Below are positions 29,452-34,604 of a stretch of DNA of 34,604 bases, piece after piece. The position numbers and the translations under genes were made by a program. The stretch lies in NCBI GenBank assembly GCA_023480605.1, contig JAMCWS010000139.1:11537-46140 (forward strand), read 5' to 3'. The stretch's first letter is position 1. The number at the start of each line of letters is the position of its first letter. This stretch comes from a bacterium (GTDB taxonomy: Bacteria > Sumerlaeota > Sumerlaeia > MVZB01). The notes under the pieces are model-generated. The model was not told the origin of the DNA and did no database searches. It saw nothing but the letters and a program-made list of their open reading frames with translations.

Positions 29452-31239
29452 TCACTCCTGGATACGCCAGACGTCACCCGGGCTGACCGTTCCATTGGTC
29501 GGGTCATAGGTGTGTTCGGCCAGGAATGGCGAGGGGGGCGGAATGTTAACCGGATCATATGCCTGGGCGATATTGTCTCGCGTCAGGTCATACTTGCCGT
29601 CGGGCCCGGCGCTCCAGAGGATCCATCCCTGGTTGCCGTCGTCGGGGGCGTAATAGTAATAAGGAGCCGGCGGCTGGCCCTGAGGCGCGAAAACTTCAGG
29701 CATCACGCGCGAGAGGTAAGCGATCGGCGTGGTGAGTTGGTGCACGGTTTTCGGATAAACATTGGTGTCGATTTTGTAGGCTTCGAGGGCCGTTTGCATC
29801 GTCCGTAAATCGGCCCTGACCCGCGATACTTTCGCGCGGGTCTGCGCCTCGAGGAAGTTGGGCACGGTGATGGCCGCCATGATCGCCACCGGGGCCGCCA
29901 GCGCCGCCCCCAGGATGCGGGCGCCGCTCTCCGCCGAGCGATTGACGATCAGGATGCCGTCGGGCTGGTTGATGCGCACCGAAATCTCGCCGGTTGTTTT
30001 CCCTTCCGCATTCAGCAACCGAGATAGCACCCGCTGGCGGGCCGCGTTGGCGGGCGGGCCTCCGCCGGCGGTCTGCGCGGCGGCCTGAGCGTTGTTGATA
30101 ACCGCCTGCATCACCTGCTGGATCATCGTCTTGAGCCGCGCGCTGACGAACAGCATCCCGTTGCCCTCGGTCGGCAGGCCGGCCCTCAGCATCTGGAACT
30201 CCTCGGCGTTGGTCAACCTCTCGCCCTCGGGGATGGGCGCGGTCAATTTCTGGAGCAGTTCGCCGTGGGTCGCCAGGTAGCAGTAAGCGCCGTCGGTGGC
30301 CACAAGCGGATTCATCGGCCACACGGGGTTGGGCGGCACGGTGACGGGCACCTTGCGCAGGTTCCCCTCGGTGCTTTCCGGACCGGCCGCGCCAGGCTGG
30401 GCCAACAGCGCGATCAGGGATTTATAGAGCGTATCATCCTTGACGCGGATCATGATTACGATCCGCGGCGCGGGCAGGCTGAGCGGCGCGCCCGCGATGG
30501 GCAGGACCATCTGCGCCGCAGGATCCTGATCGGCGACGACGATGAATTCACCGCCCAGTGAGGCGATGATCTGCGGTATGTTGACGTTCATCCGCGTGTC
30601 GATTTCCGTCAACCGCTCATCGAGTTGCCCCAGGGCCTGCTGACCGCCCAGGTCGCGCACGACTTCGCGCAAAAGGTTCCAGGCCGCCGGCGCGTCGAAA
30701 TCGCTGGCCGCCAGCAGCATGGCGTCCTTGGGAATGCGGTCCTGAAATGCGAAGGGGTGCGGCTGGCCGCCGGCCAGCGCCAGCAGGCCGCGCGGCCCCT
30801 CCGGCGTTCCGATGAAAATCTTGCCCCGCTGCAAGCCCTGGTCGCTGACCACGCTCATGCCGAGGTCGGAGATGCCGTAAAGGCCCAGCCGCTCGATCAC
30901 GAGGCTGGCCGCGGCGTAAGCCTGGCTGGCCTTCGGCGGCGCGCCCGGCGCCTGCGCCAGCGGCGCCAGTTCGTCCATCAGGCCACGCAGCAGGTCCTTG
31001 ACGTCGGCATACAGATAAAACGACCCGCCTGGATCGAGTTTGGCCTGGACATCGTAAAAGCGTTCGTTGGGTCCGCGCGCCTCGGCGACGGGGCTGGGTG
31101 TGGCGACCGCGGTCGCCGCCGGCGTCGCTCCAACCGGCCCCGGTCCGGCCGCCTCCTCCCGGCCCGGCTTCTGGCACGCGATGGCCATGCACAACGCCGT
31201 AAACACCCATAAACGCCCGGCATGAAAAAGGTTTGTCAT
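29452..31239 (-). CDS. Lipoprotein: DUF3352-like region fused to C-terminal pseudopilin-like domain
   Basis: Lipobox-like CMAIAC; mid region with 'IIASLGGEF'; C-terminal 'AAPVAIMAAITVPNFLEAQTRAKVSRVRADLRTMQTALEAYKIDTNVYP...TYDPTNGTVSPGDVWRIQE'. Confidence 0.85.
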   Translation of the reverse strand: MTNLFHAGRLWVFTALCMAIACQKPGREEAAGPGPVGATPAATAVATPSPVAEARGPNERFYDVQAKLDPGGSFYLYADVKDLLRGLMDELAPLAQAPGAPPKASQAYAAASLVIERLGLYGISDLGMSVVSDQGLQRGKIFIGTPEGPRGLLALAGGQPHPFAFQDRIPKDAMLLAASDFDAPAAWNLLREVVRDLGGQQALGQLDERLTEIDTRMNVNIPQIIASLGGEFIVVADQDPAAQMVLPIAGAPLSLPAPRIVIMIRVKDDTLYKSLIALLAQPGAAGPESTEGNLRKVPVTVPPNPVWPMNPLVATDGAYCYLATHGELLQKLTAPIPEGERLTNAEEFQMLRAGLPTEGNGMLFVSARLKTMIQQVMQAVINNAQAAAQTAGGGPPANAARQRVLSRLLNAEGKTTGEISVRINQPDGILIVNRSAESGARILGAALAAPVAIMAAITVPNFLEAQTRAKVSRVRADLRTMQTALEAYKIDTNVYPKTVHQLTTPIAYLSRVMPEVFAPQGQPPAPYYYYAPDDGNQGWILWSAGPDGKYDLTRDNIAQAYDPVNIPPPSPFLAEHTYDPTNGTVSPGDVWRIQE

Positions 31240-31478
31240 CGTCCGCCGCTCCTTCCGGATACGCTCATTGCATCCGCTCGTAATCGCGCTTGATGGCGCA
31301 TGACTTGCTGGTTTGTGAGTCTGACACCATTAGTACCATCACGGCACACTATCGGCAAGAAAAAAGCCATCCCGCGCACTCGGACTCTTTGCCCCCGCGA
31401 CAAAATCGATATTCGGTATCCCGGGTATAATACGGCGGTTTCCAAAGGCGGCCCCTCCAGGTGGGACACGCCCCGGAG

Positions 31479-31498
31479 CGCCGGCCTCCGTGCCGGCG
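31479..31498. repeat. GC-rich hairpin, CGCCGGC-CTCCGT-GCCGGCG, no T-tract
   Basis: Perfect 7-bp stem in intergenic DNA with a 'GGAGCGCCGGC..CCGTGCCGGC' phrase. Confidence 0.6.
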
Positions 31499-31656
31499 TA
31501 ATCGGTCGTTCCACGACCCATGGCCATCGGGAAAACACATGGCGCCGTCACGACGGCCGTTACTCCGAAGGAGTTGGTTGATCCTACTCGTAATTTTATG
31601 GATAACTTATTTATTACCCTATCGTCCCGCGCCCTAATCGGCCGGTTTTTTCGGGT

Positions 31657-33585
31657 TTATGGTTTCAGCAGGGGGTCGAGCGACTTGAAGATCTCATCCT
31701 GCACGCGAGGCAGGTAGAGGTTGCCCAGGTGGCCGCCTTCCTTGAAGCGCAACAGGCGGGGTCCAAGTACTTTGCCCAGCCAGTCGATGTCAATGGCGCG
31801 CAAGAGAAAGTCGTTTTCGTTGATCGAGACGCGCAGTTTGGGATTGGCCGTCAGGTCGGCGCCGATCGACCATAGGTTGGTCTTGGTCAGCATTTCTTCG
31901 CGGTTCACCGGCTGGTTCGTATATTTGAGGTAATAGGGTATCACGAAATCGTTCACGTACCGGATGTAAGAAAACTTCATGATCTCGTTGTAAACCGGGT
32001 CGCGTCGCATCGAGCGCGGTTTGTGCTGTAAAACTCCCATGTTCAGCCGCCGCTGGCTGCTGTAAATGATGTCGCGCAGGATCAGGCGGTAATTCAGGCC
32101 GATCAGATACCTGGACTCGATCTCGCTGAAAGGCAGCGCCGCGCTGGGGGTCAGGTCGTTCGAGGGGACGCTTTCGCTCTGGCTGATCCGGACGGCCTTC
32201 ATAAGCGTGTCCATCGTGCGCTGCGTGCGCACGGCGGGATTCCACTCCATGGGCGCATTATAATAGGCGTCGATCTGCTTGAGGGCGTAAATCAGATCCA
32301 CGGGCGGATTGACCGCGATGTAATGGTCGAAGTGCAGGTCGCGCTGGCGCCCGGTCACCTCAAAGCTGGAAATGAACAGCGTATGCAGGCCCCCCAGCGA
32401 AAAACCCACCAGGGCCGTCTTCGTGAATCGCTCGCGGTAGCGCTCTATCAGGTCGTTATACACCGCGTTGAGCGCCACGTAGGCATCCCAGGCGTCGATG
32501 GGTGCGTAGCCGGGCACCGCCACCGACCCCGCTGTCTCCATGAACTCCCAGTTCATCGCGCTGCTGATCGTCACCACCGACATGCCCCGCTGGTAAATCA
32601 TTTCGGCCAGGGCCATGGTCGACTCCGACATGCGATGGCTGGCCACGCCGGGCAGCAGGAAGACCAGCGGCGCCGGCTTGTCCTGAATCCAAAGGGAATA
32701 GGGCATTTTGCGTCCCGTCGTCGGCACCTTGGCTTCGTATTCGGCCGCTCGATCGGGGAACTCGGGGTCTTTGACGTTGAGAAAGAGCACTCCGAGGGTC
32801 TGCGAGGGATGGATGTCTTCGGCCGTCTGGAGTTCGAAATCCATCACGTCGGCCTGGCGCTCCAACGCCCACAGTTCGCGCACCCAGAAATACGGATCCT
32901 TCTCCACCACCCGCATCTGCTCGTAGGCCGGCAGCACGAAACTGAACTTGTTAAGGCTGAAGAGGACGCCTCCGGCATACGTGGTCCCGTCAGTCGCCAG
33001 ATTGAACGGCAGGGCCAACGTGTCGCGCCCGCTGTCGGGCCCCAGGATGGGCAGCGTCAGAAAGAAACCCGGTCCCGATCCCCAGGCGCCGAAGGCCTGT
33101 CCCCAGTCTTCCTCATAAGGATTCATCCCCATGCGGCTGGCGGGATCGAAAAAGCCCAGCAATCCGACGGTGGTGTTTATCATGAAGCGACCCGTCTCGA
33201 CCGCCGCCCCTTTCCACCTGGCTTGCAGCAGGTTGCCGAAAAGACGCTTGGGCCAGCCCAGGTTGAGGCCCGCCTTGCGGACGCTCTTGCGGACCGGCAG
33301 GTTGGTGATCGCCCGCCAACCCTTGGCCGCCGGATTGGCGATCCCTTGGATGAAGACGTCGTTGAACGCGTATATCGAGCGATTGAACGGCTCGATGGGG
33401 TCGTTGATGACGGCGGGAAACGGCACTTCCTCCGCGGGGGAGACGGGATCCAGCGTTTCGGCGGCGGCGAACATCGGATTGGCGACCGGCGCGACGGGAG
33501 GGGTCGCGCTCTGGGCGCCAAGTGTCGGCGCGCCTACCGTCAGTATTGCCGTCGCCAGCACGAACATCACGAATTGCTTCAACAT
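31657..33585 (-). CDS. MlaA/VacJ domain fused to alpha/beta hydrolase domain
   Basis: N-terminal 'NDPIEPFNRSIYAFNDVFIQGIANPAAKGWRAI...GRFMINTTVGLLGFFDPASRMGM...EDWGQAFGAWGSGPGFFLTLPILGPDSGRD' = MlaA; C-terminal 'PLVFLLPGVASHRMS...TALVGFSLGGLHTLFI' = hydrolase nucleophile elbow. Confidence 0.88.
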   Translation of the reverse strand: MLKQFVMFVLATAILTVGAPTLGAQSATPPVAPVANPMFAAAETLDPVSPAEEVPFPAVINDPIEPFNRSIYAFNDVFIQGIANPAAKGWRAITNLPVRKSVRKAGLNLGWPKRLFGNLLQARWKGAAVETGRFMINTTVGLLGFFDPASRMGMNPYEEDWGQAFGAWGSGPGFFLTLPILGPDSGRDTLALPFNLATDGTTYAGGVLFSLNKFSFVLPAYEQMRVVEKDPYFWVRELWALERQADVMDFELQTAEDIHPSQTLGVLFLNVKDPEFPDRAAEYEAKVPTTGRKMPYSLWIQDKPAPLVFLLPGVASHRMSESTMALAEMIYQRGMSVVTISSAMNWEFMETAGSVAVPGYAPIDAWDAYVALNAVYNDLIERYRERFTKTALVGFSLGGLHTLFISSFEVTGRQRDLHFDHYIAVNPPVDLIYALKQIDAYYNAPMEWNPAVRTQRTMDTLMKAVRISQSESVPSNDLTPSAALPFSEIESRYLIGLNYRLILRDIIYSSQRRLNMGVLQHKPRSMRRDPVYNEIMKFSYIRYVNDFVIPYYLKYTNQPVNREEMLTKTNLWSIGADLTANPKLRVSINENDFLLRAIDIDWLGKVLGPRLLRFKEGGHLGNLYLPRVQDEIFKSLDPLLKP

Positions 33586-33644
33586 ATTCCTCGTCGACTC
33601 CACACGACTGACCCGGCGCCGATGCAACGCGCCGCGGGACATCT

Positions 33645-34604
33645 TCACGCCCGGTTCCCGATCAACGCCTCGATCCGGTCCCAGATCCAGGCGGCCACCT
33701 GCCGCTTGGCGGCGCGGGGCGACTCGACCGGCTCCCCGGCGGCCGCCACCAGCAACACCCGGTTCTCACCGGCTTCAAAGCCGATGCCGGCCTCGCCGAT
33801 GGGATTGGCGCAAATCAGGTCTAACCTCTTTTCGGCTAGTTTACGCTGGGCGACGGCCAGCAGGTCGACACTCTCGGCGGCGAAACCCACCAGCACCTGA
33901 CCGGAGCGGCGATGGGCGCCCGCCCAGCCGGCGATGTCGGGCGTGCGTCGCAACTTGAGCGTCAGATCATCGCCCCCCTTTATTTTCGTATCGGCCGGCG
34001 CCGCGCTTTCATAATTGGCCACCGCGGCGGCAAAAATCGCGAGGTCCACTTCGTCCCACCGGCTCTGCACGGCCGCCAGCATCTCCCGGGCGCTTTCGGC
34101 CGCGATTGGCTCGACCCCTTCGGGCAGCGGCACCGTGAGCGGGCCATGCACGAAAAGCACGCGCCCTCCCCTCGCCAGCGCCTCGGCGGCCAGTTCGGCG
34201 CCCATCCGGCCGGTGGAACGGTTGCTGATGAAGCGGATCGGATCGAGCGCCTCGCGCGTCGGTCCGGCCGTCACCAGCACCGTCTTGCCGTGCAGCGCGC
34301 CGTTCGCGCCGCACCCCGCCAGCGCTTCGGCCAGCGCGCCCACGATCGCCTCGGGGGCCGCCATCCTCCCCTCGCCCACCTCGCCGCAGGCCAGGCGCCC
34401 GGCCTCGGGCTCGAAGACGCGCACGCCCCGCGCCCGCAACTCGGCCATGTTGCGCTGCGTGGCCGGGTGGCGCCACATGGCGGTATTCATCGCCGGCGCG
34501 ATCCACATCGGCCCTTCCCAGGCCAGCAGCAGCGTCGTGGCGGCGTCGTCGGCCAGACCGTGGGCCATCTTGGCCAGCAGGTTGGCCGTGGCCGGGGCGA
34601 CGAC
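33645..34604 (-). CDS. coaBC: CoaBC: phosphopantothenoylcysteine decarboxylase/phosphopantothenate-cysteine ligase (5' end outside window)
   Basis: Open to window edge: 'VVAPATANLLAKMAHGLADDAATTLLLAW...PAMNTAMWRHPATQRN...VLVTAGPTREALDPIRFISNRSTGRMGAELA'. Confidence 0.93.
   Translation of the reverse strand, partial: VVAPATANLLAKMAHGLADDAATTLLLAWEGPMWIAPAMNTAMWRHPATQRNMAELRARGVRVFEPEAGRLACGEVGEGRMAAPEAIVGALAEALAGCGANGALHGKTVLVTAGPTREALDPIRFISNRSTGRMGAELAAEALARGGRVLFVHGPLTVPLPEGVEPIAAESAREMLAAVQSRWDEVDLAIFAAAVANYESAAPADTKIKGGDDLTLKLRRTPDIAGWAGAHRRSGQVLVGFAAESVDLLAVAQRKLAEKRLDLICANPIGEAGIGFEAGENRVLLVAAAGEPVESPRAAKRQVAAWIWDRIEALIGNRA

Noticed and set aside
31311-31336. 'gtgagtctgacaccattagtacc', resembling a REP-like 'GGTGTCAGAC' motif
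   Set aside because: Short single occurrence, with no inverted partner or transposase seen.
32323-33900. 525-aa plus-strand ORF opposite the MlaA-hydrolase gene
   Set aside because: Antisense shadow; the minus strand is clearly coding across this span.

Overview
High-GC bacterial chromosomal window, densely coded. The gene style (pseudopilin-like proteins, a TIGR04073-like exosortase-associated pair, DUF3352-like proteins) suggests an uncultivated PVC/Sumerlaeota/Hydrogenedentota-like lineage, but that placement is inference only. Recognisable content: a pseudopilin C-terminal fragment; a DUF2157 + GDYXXLXY membrane pair; a PflX-like radical SAM protein; a GspC/PilP-like + M23 peptidase; a TPR protein and lipoprotein; TsaE; a DUF3352-like gene with an apparent poly-C frameshift; two tandem TIGR04073-like proteins; a 2-Cys peroxiredoxin; a sugar ABC transporter (binding protein and two permeases); EF-P; a radical SAM/SPASM protein; iorA-iorB-paaK; an MrfA/YprA-like DUF1998 helicase; a degenerate NtrC-like regulator; a DUF3352-like/pseudopilin fusion lipoprotein; an MlaA-alpha/beta hydrolase fusion; and coaBC (truncated by the window end). 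The most unusual signals are: (i) an NtrC-family protein that has lost the phospho-acceptor Asp, Walker A, Walker B and GAFTGA motifs but keeps its HTH; (ii) an MlaA domain fused to a serine hydrolase; (iii) a pseudopilin embedded at the C-terminus of a lipoprotein; (iv) IorA without its ferredoxin domain; and (v) a dispersed 6-bp-periodic intergenic repeat family that forms a large inverted pair between iorB and paaK. No tRNA, rRNA, CRISPR array or intact transposon was recognised. All homology calls are from reading translated motifs, not from searches.
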